A DNA stretch of 57,775 nucleotides from CAYOWK01 sp964407665. Its GTDB lineage: Bacteria; Pseudomonadota; Alphaproteobacteria; Caulobacterales; Hyphomonadaceae. Of the stretch, positions 50,707 through 57,775 are shown in pieces (the first letter of the stretch is position 1; every line of letters starts with the position of its first letter). Both the position numbers and the translations under genes were made by a program. The stretch lies in assembly GCA_964407665.1 (NCBI GenBank), contig CAYOWK010000026.1:1-57775 (forward strand), given 5' to 3'. Below the pieces are notes generated by a model. The model searched no databases. It worked only from the letters and a program-made list of their open reading frames with translations, and was not told the origin of the DNA.

Positions 50707-52485
50707 ATGTCCGAAACGGATACGTCATTCCTCAATGTCAGCCAGTCGTTGACCGGACGGATCTGGCAGCGGCGGCCTGCGGATGAAGCCCTCGCCGCAG
50801 CCCACACGCGCAAGCTAGGCGGCGCCGATATTGTCGGTCAGCTGCTGGCGGGGCGCGGCGTCTCGCCCGACGATCTGGAGCTTTTCCTCAACCCGACCCT
50901 GCGCGACCTGTTTCCCGATCCATCCTCGTTCGTGGACATGGACCTCGCCGCCGAAGCGATCCTCGACGCGGCGACGGGCGGGCGGAAGCTCGCCATTTTT
51001 GCCGACTACGACGTCGACGGCGGGACCTCGTCAGCGATCCTCACCCGGTATCTTCGGGCATGGGGATGCGAGCCCGTTCTTTATGTTCCCGACCGGTTGC
51101 TGGAAGGGTTCGGACCGACGCCCGGCGCGTTTCGGGCGCTGAAGGCGCAGGGCGTCGATCTCGTCGTCACGGTCGATTGCGGCGCCGCTGCTGTCGCTGC
51201 CCTGGAGACCGCCGCCGAGATCGGCCTCGAAGTGGTGGTGATGGACCACCACCTCATGCACGGCGAGATCACCCCGGCCATCCGCGCGCTCGTGAACCCC
51301 AATCGCCCGGACTGCCCGTCAGGCCACGGGCATCTTGCGGCCGCCGGCGTGGTGTTCGTGCTGGTGGTCGCGCTGAACCGCTTGGCCAAGATGAGGGGAA
51401 TCGCGCCGGATCGTGGTCTGCCGGATCCGATGGCGTGGCTTGATCTCGCAGCTCTTGGCACGCTGTGCGACATGGCTCCGCTGAGGGGCGTCAACCGCGC
51501 CTTCGTCGTGCGCGGCCTGTCGGTGCTGGAGCGGCTCGACAATCCCGGCCTCAAGGCGCTGGCGAAGGTCGCGGGCGTCGAGGCGCCGAAATCCGTCTAC
51601 GACGCGACGTTCGCTCTTGGGCCGCGCCTGAATGCCGGCGGGCGGCTCGGCGATCCGTGGATCGCAGCCAAGCTGCTGGCGACCGACGACGACGGGGAGG
51701 CCGAACAGCTCGCTGCAGAGCTGCAGCTGCTAAACGAGGACCGCAAGGCGGTCGAGGCAAAGGTGCTGGAGGTCGCCGCCGAGGAAGCCGAAGCGCAGTC
51801 CGAGCTTCCGGTGATCGTCGTTGGCTCCGAAGGCTGGCATCCCGGCGTGATCGGCATCGTCGCCGGCCGCCTCAAGGACCGCTTCCACAAGCCGGCCATC
51901 GTGATCGGGTGGGGCAAGGACCTCGGACCCGTCGCGCGAGGCTCGGGCCGGTCTGTGCCGGGCATCAATCTGGGCGACCTCGTATCGGCCGCCGCGCACG
52001 AAGGGGTGATCCTCGGCGGCGGCGGGCATGCGATGGCCGCAGGGCTGTCGATGCGGCCCGATCAGCTTCTGGGCCTGCGCGCGTTCCTGGCCGACAAGAC
52101 CAAGGATGACGGCGCCCGCCTGAAGGAGGCGCGGGTGCTGGAGTTTGACGCCGTTCTGGCGCCGTCTGCCGCGACCCCCGACCTCATGACAATGGTGGAG
52201 CGCCTGGGCCCGTTCGGCTCCGGTGCGCCGGAGCCGCTGTTTGCCGCCGCCCGGGTGCGGGCAGGCTATTCGCGGCGGGTAGGGGAGAATCACCTGGCGT
52301 TCGAGATCGTCGGCGACGACGGGGGGCGCCTCCGGGCCATCGCGTTCCGGATGGCCGATGGCCCGGTTGGGGAGGCGATCCAGTCCGGCCGGCGCATTCA
52401 CGTGGCGGGCAGGCTGAAACGCGACACCTGGCGGGGCGGCGGGGCCGTTCAGATGGAAGTCGTCGATGTCGCGCTGGCGGAGTGA
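50707..52485 (+). CDS. recJ: single-stranded-DNA-specific exonuclease RecJ
   Basis: 592 aa. 5'-3' ssDNA exonuclease of recombination and mismatch repair. DHH phosphoesterase motifs: FADYDVDGGTSSA, VDCGAA, MDHHLMHG, and the DHHA1 element GGGGHAMAAGLS, then an OB fold (RVRAGYSRRVGENHLAFEI). Length is typical. Immediately downstream of glpX (zero gap), so translation is coupled. Confidence 0.97.
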   Translation: MSETDTSFLNVSQSLTGRIWQRRPADEALAAAHTRKLGGADIVGQLLAGRGVSPDDLELFLNPTLRDLFPDPSSFVDMDLAAEAILDAATGGRKLAIFADYDVDGGTSSAILTRYLRAWGCEPVLYVPDRLLEGFGPTPGAFRALKAQGVDLVVTVDCGAAAVAALETAAEIGLEVVVMDHHLMHGEITPAIRALVNPNRPDCPSGHGHLAAAGVVFVLVVALNRLAKMRGIAPDRGLPDPMAWLDLAALGTLCDMAPLRGVNRAFVVRGLSVLERLDNPGLKALAKVAGVEAPKSVYDATFALGPRLNAGGRLGDPWIAAKLLATDDDGEAEQLAAELQLLNEDRKAVEAKVLEVAAEEAEAQSELPVIVVGSEGWHPGVIGIVAGRLKDRFHKPAIVIGWGKDLGPVARGSGRSVPGINLGDLVSAAAHEGVILGGGGHAMAAGLSMRPDQLLGLRAFLADKTKDDGARLKEARVLEFDAVLAPSAATPDLMTMVERLGPFGSGAPEPLFAAARVRAGYSRRVGENHLAFEIVGDDGGRLRAIAFRMADGPVGEAIQSGRRIHVAGRLKRDTWRGGGAVQMEVVDVALAE

Positions 52486-52516
52486 AAAGTCTGCCGAGGA
52501 ATGCGTCCAAAAGGGC

Positions 52517-52545
52517 TTGCGACCTCAGAATTTGATGGATATATC
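52517..52545 (+). promoter_or_regulatory. candidate promoter of tRNA-Glu
   Basis: TTGCGA (52517-52522), exactly 17 nt, then TATATC (52540-52545). The predicted start near 52552 is 10 nt before the tRNA. Confidence 0.6.
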
Positions 52546-52561
52546 CGCGCCTCCACCGGTT

Positions 52562-52636
52562 GGTCCCTTCGTCTATCGGTTAGGACGTCAGGTTTTCATC
52601 CTGAAAAGAGCGGTTCGACTCCGCTAGGGACTGCCA
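52562..52636 (+). tRNA. tRNA-Glu (anticodon TTC), CCA encoded
   Basis: The acceptor GGTCCCT pairs with AGGGACT (one G-U at the end). The anticodon loop TTTTCAT gives TTC. The T-arm is AGCGG-TTCGACT-CCGCT, and the 3' end is G-CCA. An ACCAC/GTGGT hairpin follows at 52636-52650. Confidence 0.96.
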
Positions 52637-52699
52637 CCACTCCTCGTGGTCGAAGACAGATCATTGCCTCGCAATTTCCGCTGTGGAGCGAACCAGTGC

Positions 52700-52727
52700 T
52701 TGTAAGCACGCGCTGGGCGGGTTTAAT
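52700..52727 (+). promoter_or_regulatory. candidate promoter of the cold-shock gene
   Basis: TTGTAA (52700-52705), 16-nt spacer, TTTAAT (52722-52727). It would leave a 5' leader of about 70 nt. A GTGCTTGTAAGCAC palindrome overlaps the -35. Confidence 0.4.
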
Positions 52728-52806
52728 TGCTCTTGAGTTGGGTGCGGGCTGAGCGTGGCTCTGGCTGTGTTGTCGGCGTAACGTGCCTTGGGGAGCATTT
52801 GTGTGG

Positions 52807-53316
52807 ATGGAGCCGCAGTTCAGGCCACCTTCCGCGGCTGACACTGAAGCCGCGATTCGCGTCGAAGGCCGGGTCAAATGGTTTGACCCCGCCAAGGGCT
52901 ACGGCTTTGTCGTGCCGGATTCTGGCGTTTCCGGGGACGTACTTCTCCACATTTCGATCATGCGGAAGTTCGGGCGTGACAGCGCCGCGGAAGGCGCGCG
53001 GATCATATGCAATGTCGCCCAGCGCGACCGTGGCCATCAGGTCATCGAAATTCTTGAACTTGCGGCCAACGAATCGGAAGAGGACGCCGTCGACGGCGGC
53101 CCGATGGAAATCGTGCTGGTCAAATGGTTCAACCGCACCAAGGGCTACGGCTTCGTCCAGCGCCGGAACGAGCCGGAAGACATTTTCATCCACATGGTCG
53201 TGGTCCGGAAGGCCGGTATCGAGGACCTCGCGCCGGGCCAGACCCTGATGGGTTCGATAGGCAAGGGCTCGAAGGGACGCCACGTCGTCGCCGTCAAGCT
53301 GCCCGACAGCATCTAG
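52807..53316 (+). CDS. cold-shock protein with two cold-shock domains
   Basis: 169 aa from the ATG at 52807; GTG 52801 and ATG 52783 are alternatives, with GGGGAG at 52790. Two OB-fold cold-shock domains: VKWFDPAKGYGFV (RNP1) with DVLLHISIM (RNP2-like), and VKWFNRTKGYGFV with DIFIHMVVV. RNA chaperone expected. Double-domain proteins of this kind are characteristic of Caulobacterales and related alphaproteobacteria. DUF192 follows 75 nt later. Confidence 0.92.
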   Translation: MEPQFRPPSAADTEAAIRVEGRVKWFDPAKGYGFVVPDSGVSGDVLLHISIMRKFGRDSAAEGARIICNVAQRDRGHQVIEILELAANESEEDAVDGGPMEIVLVKWFNRTKGYGFVQRRNEPEDIFIHMVVVRKAGIEDLAPGQTLMGSIGKGSKGRHVVAVKLPDSI

Positions 53317-53391
53317 CCCCGGCCTCATCCGGCGCGTCGACCCTGCGCGAAGCCCCTTGGCGGGCAGGCGCAGTCGTCGTATCCGGAACGC

Positions 53392-53874
53392 ATGACCCGT
53401 CTGATCTCCATCCTCGCTCCGGCTTTCGCTCTGGTAATGGGAGCAGCGGCGTTGTCCTCACAGTCCGCACACGCGCAATCGGTGACACCGCTCACGATCC
53501 AGAGCGGCGGGAAGGCCCATAACTTCAATGTCGAACTCGCCGACACCGAGGAAGAGCGCCAGACCGGCCTGATGTTCCGGGAGTCCCTGCCCAAGGACGG
53601 CGGCATGCTGTTCGACTTCGGCAATCCCCAGCCGGCGGCGATCTGGATGAAGAACACCCTGATCCCGCTGGATATCCTGTTCATCGACACGGACGGGACG
53701 GTGCTCGCGATCGCCCGCAACGCGGTGCCACACTCCCTGCGCCAGATCTCGCCGGGCGTGCCGGTGAAGGGCGTGCTGGAGATCAACGGCGGCGCCGCCG
53801 CCGAACTGGGCATCAATCCCGGCGACATGGTCGTCCACCCTCTGTTCAAGGCTGCCAGAGCCAATGGCGGCTGA
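53392..53874 (+). CDS. DUF192 family exported protein
   Basis: 160 aa with a Sec signal peptide (AHAQ). DUF192 core: FNVELADTEEERQTGLMFRESL, MLFDFGNPQPAAIWMKNTLIPLDILFID and GAAAELGINPGDMV. Function unknown. Its last 11 nt overlap the thioesterase start. Confidence 0.92.
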   Translation: MTRLISILAPAFALVMGAAALSSQSAHAQSVTPLTIQSGGKAHNFNVELADTEEERQTGLMFRESLPKDGGMLFDFGNPQPAAIWMKNTLIPLDILFIDTDGTVLAIARNAVPHSLRQISPGVPVKGVLEINGGAAAELGINPGDMVVHPLFKAARANGG

Positions 53875-54280
53875 TCCGCCGCCGAGCTTCAAGTCCGTCA
53901 GCCGCGCTCCGTTCGTCAATCATGTCGGACCGATCCTCGAGGCTGTGGAAAACCCTCCCGACCGCCTGACCCTCGCCGTCAGGGTTGAGCCCGTCCACAC
54001 CAACACGCTCGGCCTGATGCACGGCGGCATGATCGCGACCGTGGTCGACAGCGCCATGGCCCGCGCGCTGGTGCGCGTGACCGGACGCCGCACGGTGACG
54101 CTGAAAATGTCCCTCGAATACCTCGAAGCCATTCGCCTGGGCGACTGGCTCGAGGCCGAAGGCGTGCTGGTGTCTCGCGACGATGACGTTGCGGTCACGG
54201 AGTGCAATGTCCGCGTCGACGGCCAGCTTCGCGCCAAGGGAACAGGGGTTTTCCGCATCCTTCGGGCCAAAATCGACTAG
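53864..54280 (+). CDS. PaaI-type hotdog thioesterase
   Basis: 138 aa. Hotdog fold: HTNTLGLMHGGMIATVVDSAMARAL contains the H-G-G/D element of acyl-CoA thioesterases, and TVTLKMSLEYLEAI is the central strand. It likely hydrolyses acyl- or phenylacetyl-CoA-type thioesters. Translationally coupled to DUF192. Confidence 0.9.
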   Translation: MAADPPPSFKSVSRAPFVNHVGPILEAVENPPDRLTLAVRVEPVHTNTLGLMHGGMIATVVDSAMARALVRVTGRRTVTLKMSLEYLEAIRLGDWLEAEGVLVSRDDDVAVTECNVRVDGQLRAKGTGVFRILRAKID

Positions 54281-54303
54281 CTGCGGCTGGCAGAAGGCAG
54301 TCC

Positions 54304-54331
54304 TTTTGTTTTGGCAGCTTTCGAGTATAAC
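54304..54331 (+). promoter_or_regulatory. candidate promoter of tRNA-Pro
   Basis: A good -10, TATAAC (54326-54331), 18 nt before the tRNA. The -35 region (TTTTGT, 54304-54309) is poor. Confidence 0.35.
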
Positions 54332-54348
54332 GCGGCGACGTTCGGCGA

Positions 54349-54425
54349 CGGGGTGTGGCGCAGTCTGGTAGCGCATCTGCTTTGGGAGCAGAGGGTCGTT
54401 GGTTCGAATCCAGCCGCCCCGACCA
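54349..54425 (+). tRNA. tRNA-Pro (anticodon TGG), CCA encoded
   Basis: Acceptor CGGGGTG/CGCCCCG, anticodon stem TCTGC/GCAGA with loop TTTGGGA, T-arm GGTTCGAAT, then A-CCA. 77 nt. The next gene's ATG lies only 9 nt after the CCA. Confidence 0.97.
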
Positions 54426-54434
54426 CCGAACGAC

Positions 54435-55127
54435 ATGATTGACCCTCCTCCCAACCCGGACAAACGGCCAGCCATCGTGCTGGCGGCCCACGGCGAACGC
54501 CGGGGGACGGGCGAGAACCGCCGCCTTCAGACCCTCGCCGGCGAGCTGCAGCGCCGCATCCCTGAAGCCAAGGTCGTCTGGGCGCTGGTGAACGAGGCCG
54601 GATCTGTCGGAGAGGCGATCGCTGCAAGCGGGGCATCTCGCGCCATCGTGCTGCCGGCGCTGTTTTCCGACGGGTTCTTTTTCGACCGGCTTACCTCGGA
54701 AGTTCAGGGCGCGGGGCAGGTCGTTGCGCCTCCGATGGCGCTGTGGCCCGGCTTTGTACCGTTTCTCAACGACCAGCTGCCCGGGACCCAGCCTCTTCTT
54801 CTGGTCGCACACGGGTCAAAGCGCCCCGGCCGCTCTGCCGCAGTCGCCCTCGAAATCGCTGCGGGGCTCCGGGCTTCAGGTCGAAAGGTGCAATGCGGCT
54901 TTCTCGAAGAGGCGCCCTTTGCCGCCCAGGTCGCTGCGGCCATGCCGGGCCCCTTCACCCTCGCAGGCTTGTTCCTGGGGCAGGGGCTTCACGGCGGCGA
55001 GGATTTCCGTGCGCTTGCCGCCCTGCCGGGCGTTCAGGCTGCTGTAACGGTTGGCGAGATGCCCGGACTGGACGATCTGTTCGAGGCCGCAGCCAGAGAC
55101 AGGCTGGCGACGATCCTGCACAGTTGA
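54435..55127 (+). CDS. CbiX/SirB-like protein (two-domain chelatase family)
   Basis: 230 aa from the ATG at 54435; the frame runs back into tRNA-Pro. Two similar halves each carry the chelatase His: VLAAHGERRG and LLVAHGSKRPG. Sirohydrochlorin cobalt or iron chelatase is the family role, but no siroheme or cobalamin genes are nearby, so the metal is not assigned. There is no Shine-Dalgarno sequence; after tRNA cleavage the mRNA would be nearly leaderless. Confidence 0.82.
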   Translation: MIDPPPNPDKRPAIVLAAHGERRGTGENRRLQTLAGELQRRIPEAKVVWALVNEAGSVGEAIAASGASRAIVLPALFSDGFFFDRLTSEVQGAGQVVAPPMALWPGFVPFLNDQLPGTQPLLLVAHGSKRPGRSAAVALEIAAGLRASGRKVQCGFLEEAPFAAQVAAAMPGPFTLAGLFLGQGLHGGEDFRALAALPGVQAAVTVGEMPGLDDLFEAAARDRLATILHS

Positions 55128-55177
55128 AATTCTGCGGGATTCTGGGCATGCCAGTCGCGGAAGTCTGGGAGCAGGAC

Positions 55178-55483
55178 ATGACCGCAAAGATCTACCGGCC
55201 GGCCCGGAACGTGATGCAGTCCGGCCTCGGCAAGGCGAAGGACTGGGTTCTGGAGTTCGTCAGCGACACGCCGCGTCAGGTTGATCCCCTGATGGGCTGG
55301 ATTTCCAACGCCGATACCAAGCCCCAGGTCCGCCTGACGTTCGAGACTCGCGAAGAGGCGATCGCCTTCGCCACCCGCGAGGGCATCGCCTTCACGGTCA
55401 CCGAACCGCGGGAAGCGAAGCGGATCATCAAGGCGTACGCGGACAACTTCTCGTCCAACCGCCGGCGTCCCTGGACGCACTGA
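55178..55483 (+). CDS. NDUFS4-like complex I accessory subunit
   Basis: 101 aa from the ATG at 55178 with GGGAG upstream; the long frame above it is a shadow of the chelatase-like gene. TAKIYRPARNVMQSG, WVLEFVSDTPRQVDPLMGW and TFETREEAIAFA match the mitochondrial-type 18-kDa (NDUFS4) subunit that alphaproteobacteria share with mitochondria. It helps assemble or stabilise complex I. The main nuo operon is elsewhere. Confidence 0.93.
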   Translation: MTAKIYRPARNVMQSGLGKAKDWVLEFVSDTPRQVDPLMGWISNADTKPQVRLTFETREEAIAFATREGIAFTVTEPREAKRIIKAYADNFSSNRRRPWTH

Positions 55484-55500
55484 GCCTCCCTGGGGCAATC

Positions 55501-55872
55501 TCAGGCGATGCCGATCTTCTCGGCAAAGTCTCCATAATCGATGGTGACCTCTTCGCCCGCGGCAATCGGTCGGGCGGCAGTGAACGTGATGGTCTGGCTG
55601 ATCGCATCGACCACAAACACGGCGTTCGGGGGCCGGTGGTGGTTCACGAACGAGATCGGGCTCATCGCCAGACCCGTGGTGTCGCGATCCGACCCGTTCG
55701 GGCAGTCCGCGACATGAAAGACGTAGTGGCAGGCGACGGTCTCCTGCAGCGCGGCGTGCTGGGCGCCGTCGAAGATCAACAGGTGCGCCGTGTGGAATGA
55801 CTGGCCCGCCTCGATGGCGGTCGTGGCGAACACGCCGCGACCGTGGATCGCAGATGCCTTCACGTCGATCAT
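55501..55872 (-). CDS. SET-domain protein
   Basis: 123 aa from the ATG at 55872; the frame above has no site. A near-minimal SET fold: ASAIHGRGVFAT, then SFVNHHRPPNAVF (the N-H-x-x-x-P-N cofactor element) and AGEEVTIDYGDFA. Such proteins methylate lysines using SAM; the bacterial target is unknown. No pre- or post-SET domain is present. Confidence 0.88.
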   Translation of the reverse strand: MIDVKASAIHGRGVFATTAIEAGQSFHTAHLLIFDGAQHAALQETVACHYVFHVADCPNGSDRDTTGLAMSPISFVNHHRPPNAVFVVDAISQTITFTAARPIAAGEEVTIDYGDFAEKIGIA

Positions 55873-56001
55873 GGAAACGTTCCAAATGTTGCGCCCGTGC
55901 GCGGCGGCCACAAATCACGTCCATGGGGGTGTCTGCAAGCGGCAGGCTGCGTGCGGGTGGCGTGCAGGAAATTTCCCGCTTATGAAGCGGGCGGTCGAGA
56001 C

Positions 56002-56078
56002 GATCCCGTAGCTCAACCGGATAGAGCATCCGCCTTCTAAGCGGACGGTTGCAGGTTCGAGTCCTGCCGGGATCGCCA
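56002..56078 (+). tRNA. tRNA-Arg (anticodon TCT), CCA encoded
   Basis: Acceptor GATCCCG/CGGGATC, anticodon stem TCCGC/GCGGA with loop CTTCTAA (anticodon TCT), T-arm GCAGG-TTCGAGT-CCTGC, G-CCA. 77 nt. A CCCGCTT/AAGCGGG hairpin lies at 55974-55990, just upstream. Confidence 0.97.
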
Positions 56079-56215
56079 GTCTCTTCCCCACCGACATCGC
56101 CGACCGGGGCCGAATGTTGCGTGCAACCTCTGGGTAGCCGCGTTCGTTGCAATCCCGACAGGAAGCCGTGCGGCCACGACTGCTCAAGCGTCGCACCCCA
56201 TGAGGAACCGTACCC

Positions 56216-56653
56216 ATGCCCGACTACGACGTTCGCGATCCGAAGATCACCGTGCCGCCGGCTCCGGCCAACGATTCAGAGAAGAAGCCGGAAGACGAGG
56301 GCTACTTCCGCTACGACCCGTTTGATCCCCGCGCCGCCGATGCCGGCGGATTTGGCTACGGCGGATCCAGTGGTTCAGCTGGCGGCTTTGGCGTCGGCGG
56401 GTCCGGCCCGCAAACCGGCGAATATGGTTCGCAGATGAACTACGGCGCTGGCCCCGAATACAACGCCCGTGACGGCGCCGACGAGGAGGTGCTGGACTGG
56501 GTGGGGCATGAAATTGCCGAACAGAACTCTGGCGCGCGCGCGCCCGAAGATACCGGCGAGACTCTGCCGCCGCTGACGTCGCGCTGGGCCGAGGGGCAGG
56601 TCGCTCACGCCCCGTCTCATCCTGGTCCCGTAGAGCGGGACGACAAGGACTGA
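56216..56653 (+). CDS. glycine-rich hypothetical protein
   Basis: 145 aa with no signal peptide. Charged N-terminus, then YFRYDPFDPRAAD and a Gly/Ser/Tyr-rich stretch (FGYGGSSGSAGGFGVGGSG), then an acidic tail. Likely intrinsically disordered. A well-formed terminator follows. Function unknown. Confidence 0.65.
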   Translation: MPDYDVRDPKITVPPAPANDSEKKPEDEGYFRYDPFDPRAADAGGFGYGGSSGSAGGFGVGGSGPQTGEYGSQMNYGAGPEYNARDGADEEVLDWVGHEIAEQNSGARAPEDTGETLPPLTSRWAEGQVAHAPSHPGPVERDDKD

Positions 56654-56681
56654 CGCCAGCGGCTTACGTCGAATGTCTACC

Positions 56682-56708
56682 AGGGCGGCCTCAGGGCCGC
56701 CCTTTTCG
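56682..56708 (+). terminator. rho-independent terminator
   Basis: AGGGCGGCC (56682-56690) pairs with GGCCGCCCT (56695-56703) around a TCAG loop; TTTTCG follows. It ends the glycine-rich gene and, read on minus, could also serve the esterase gene at 56718. Confidence 0.85.
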
Positions 56709-56717
56709 TTACAGGTT

Positions 56718-57775
56718 TCAGTCCACCGGCCCGCCGGACACGCTCCGGTGTCGGGCGACCACATCAGGAAGATCAGCATTCAGCCCTTTCAGGGCGGGCG
56801 AGAGAAACGCGTCAAGCACATCGACCGTGATCCGCTGGGTCTTGGCAGGCCCCAGCCCTCCGCCAATGATCAGCGACGCCGCAAACCGCGCCGGCGGTGC
56901 AAGGAACATTGGCGCGTCCGTAAAGCCGAAGTGATTGGCGTGGGCGATCTCGTATCGGAGCGAACCGGGCCCGAAGTGATCGAGGAGCCGGGCGTTGTTT
57001 GCGATGTTGTTTGCAGAATGCCCCGTCTCGCTGTGATCGCTGTCCAGCAGAAGGAACGGACGCTGGGCCGGGTCTCCGGGGATCGAGCCATAAAGCGTCC
57101 CGTCGATGTTCACGGCTGCAACAATGCGGTCGTCAGCGACCATGGCAAGCGCTGCCGCAGCGCCTCCCAGCGAATGACCCGTCGATGCGATCCGGTTCAG
57201 ATCGAGCCGCCCGGCAAGGCGCGGGCCCATGGCCTCCGGGCGGCCCAACTGGTCCATCACGAACCGGATGTCCGCGACCCGGAGATCAAGCCGGCCCCGC
57301 ATGAAGCGGACCATGCCCGGGTCGTTGTCGAGACGCCGTTCGATGGTCGTCGCTATCGTCCCGTCCGCCAGCTCCACAACAGCGCCCTCGTAGGGATGAT
57401 CGAGAGCGAGCACCACGTAGCCCCGGCTGGCCAGCGCCGTTGCAAGTCCAGTGTAGAAGGCGCGAGGTGCGCCATAGCCCGGACCGAGAAGCACGACAGG
57501 CCAGAGCGGCTTGTCTCCCGAGACTGGCGCGGCCGTTTCCGCGTGAGTCTCGATCTTTCCGAAATGCTTCATCAGGCCGGACGGCAATAGCGTCACGCGC
57601 GGCGGCAGCCGGCCCAGCCCGTCAATGTAAGGCAAGGCTGGCTCGCCCGCGGTCCCATCCGACGGATACCAGGCCTGGACGATGACGTTCCGCCGGTCGT
57701 CCGGCGCGTCGGTGGCCTCTTCGGGTCGTGTGTCGTCAACCCACCGATAGATCTCCGTGCCGACCGGGTAGGGCC
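56718..57775 (-). CDS. PAF-acetylhydrolase-like esterase (5' end beyond the window)
   Basis: The minus-strand frame is open from 57775, with a PYPVGTEIYRWVDDTR start region and VIVQAWYPSD, so the TTG at 57635 is not the start. Platelet-activating-factor acetylhydrolase/alpha-beta hydrolase features: oxyanion segment LLGPGYGAPR, nucleophile ASTGHSLGGA, Asp in NIDGTLYG and His in AHANHFGFTD. Hydrolysis of a lipid or short-chain ester is expected. At least 350 aa visible; the N-terminus, including any signal peptide, is missing. Confidence 0.85.
   Translation of the reverse strand, partial: PYPVGTEIYRWVDDTRPEEATDAPDDRRNVIVQAWYPSDGTAGEPALPYIDGLGRLPPRVTLLPSGLMKHFGKIETHAETAAPVSGDKPLWPVVLLGPGYGAPRAFYTGLATALASRGYVVLALDHPYEGAVVELADGTIATTIERRLDNDPGMVRFMRGRLDLRVADIRFVMDQLGRPEAMGPRLAGRLDLNRIASTGHSLGGAAAALAMVADDRIVAAVNIDGTLYGSIPGDPAQRPFLLLDSDHSETGHSANNIANNARLLDHFGPGSLRYEIAHANHFGFTDAPMFLAPPARFAASLIIGGGLGPAKTQRITVDVLDAFLSPALKGLNADLPDVVARHRSVSGGPVD

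Overview
The window is a GC-rich, gene-dense chromosomal segment from an alphaproteobacterium. Cytochrome bc1 genes, an NDUFS4-type complex I subunit, heme A synthase (CtaA/COX15), an Atm1-type exporter, DUF2842, a two-domain cold-shock protein and candidate CtrA boxes (TTAA-N7-TTAA-like) all fit this class. The mix, with a class I PHA synthase and many small lipoproteins, suggests Caulobacterales, most likely Hyphomonadaceae. That placement is an inference; no rRNA is present. No prophage, insertion sequence, CRISPR array or antibiotic-resistance island is visible.

Layout: 1-2 kb, end of a cytochrome bc1 operon (petB, petC), convergent with ispH. 3.3-7.2 kb, a lipoprotein, argS flanked by an inverted family of palindromic repeats (one copy before it, a three-copy tandem array after it), a GNAT and a DUF4287 protein. 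7.2-13 kb, an M28 peptidase lipoprotein, an SRPBCC protein with a zinc alcohol dehydrogenase, a pirin and an alpha/beta hydrolase. 13-16.2 kb, an unusual methyltransferase-like protein with FliM-like peptide motifs, then about 820 bp of non-coding but highly structured sequence, then a leucine-type amino-acid dehydrogenase. 16.4-24 kb, mixed catabolic and envelope genes (amino-acid oxidase, acyl-CoA dehydrogenase, tannase-family esterase, lytic transglycosylase, D,D-carboxypeptidase). 24.4-27.2 kb, clpS-clpA. 27.3-40.3 kb, lipoproteins, a PQQ alcohol dehydrogenase, a LOG protein, an Atm1-like ABC exporter, an acyltransferase, a methyltransferase, two glycerophosphodiester phosphodiesterases, glutathione peroxidase and ctaA. 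40.6-45.5 kb, rplM-rpsI, argC, a glutathione transferase and phaC. 46-52.5 kb, an aminotransferase-hom pair, a VOC protein and glpX-recJ. 52.5-57.8 kb, tRNA-Glu, a double cold-shock protein, DUF192, a thioesterase, tRNA-Pro, a CbiX-like protein, the complex I accessory subunit, a SET-domain protein, tRNA-Arg, a glycine-rich protein and a truncated PAF-acetylhydrolase-like esterase.

How the genes fit together: most are housekeeping genes in short operons with tight junctions (clpS/clpA, rplM/rpsI, aminotransferase/hom, glpX/recJ, DUF192/thioesterase). Respiration is represented by bc1, CtaA and the NDUFS4-like subunit. Amino-acid metabolism is represented by argC, argS, hom, the aminotransferase and leucine dehydrogenase. 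The items most worth a second look are the structured region at 14.37-15.19 kb, the palindromic repeat family around argS, the degenerate methyltransferase with two FliM-like motifs, the collagen-like N-terminus of ClpS, and the tRNA-Pro whose CCA end lies 9 nt before a start codon.
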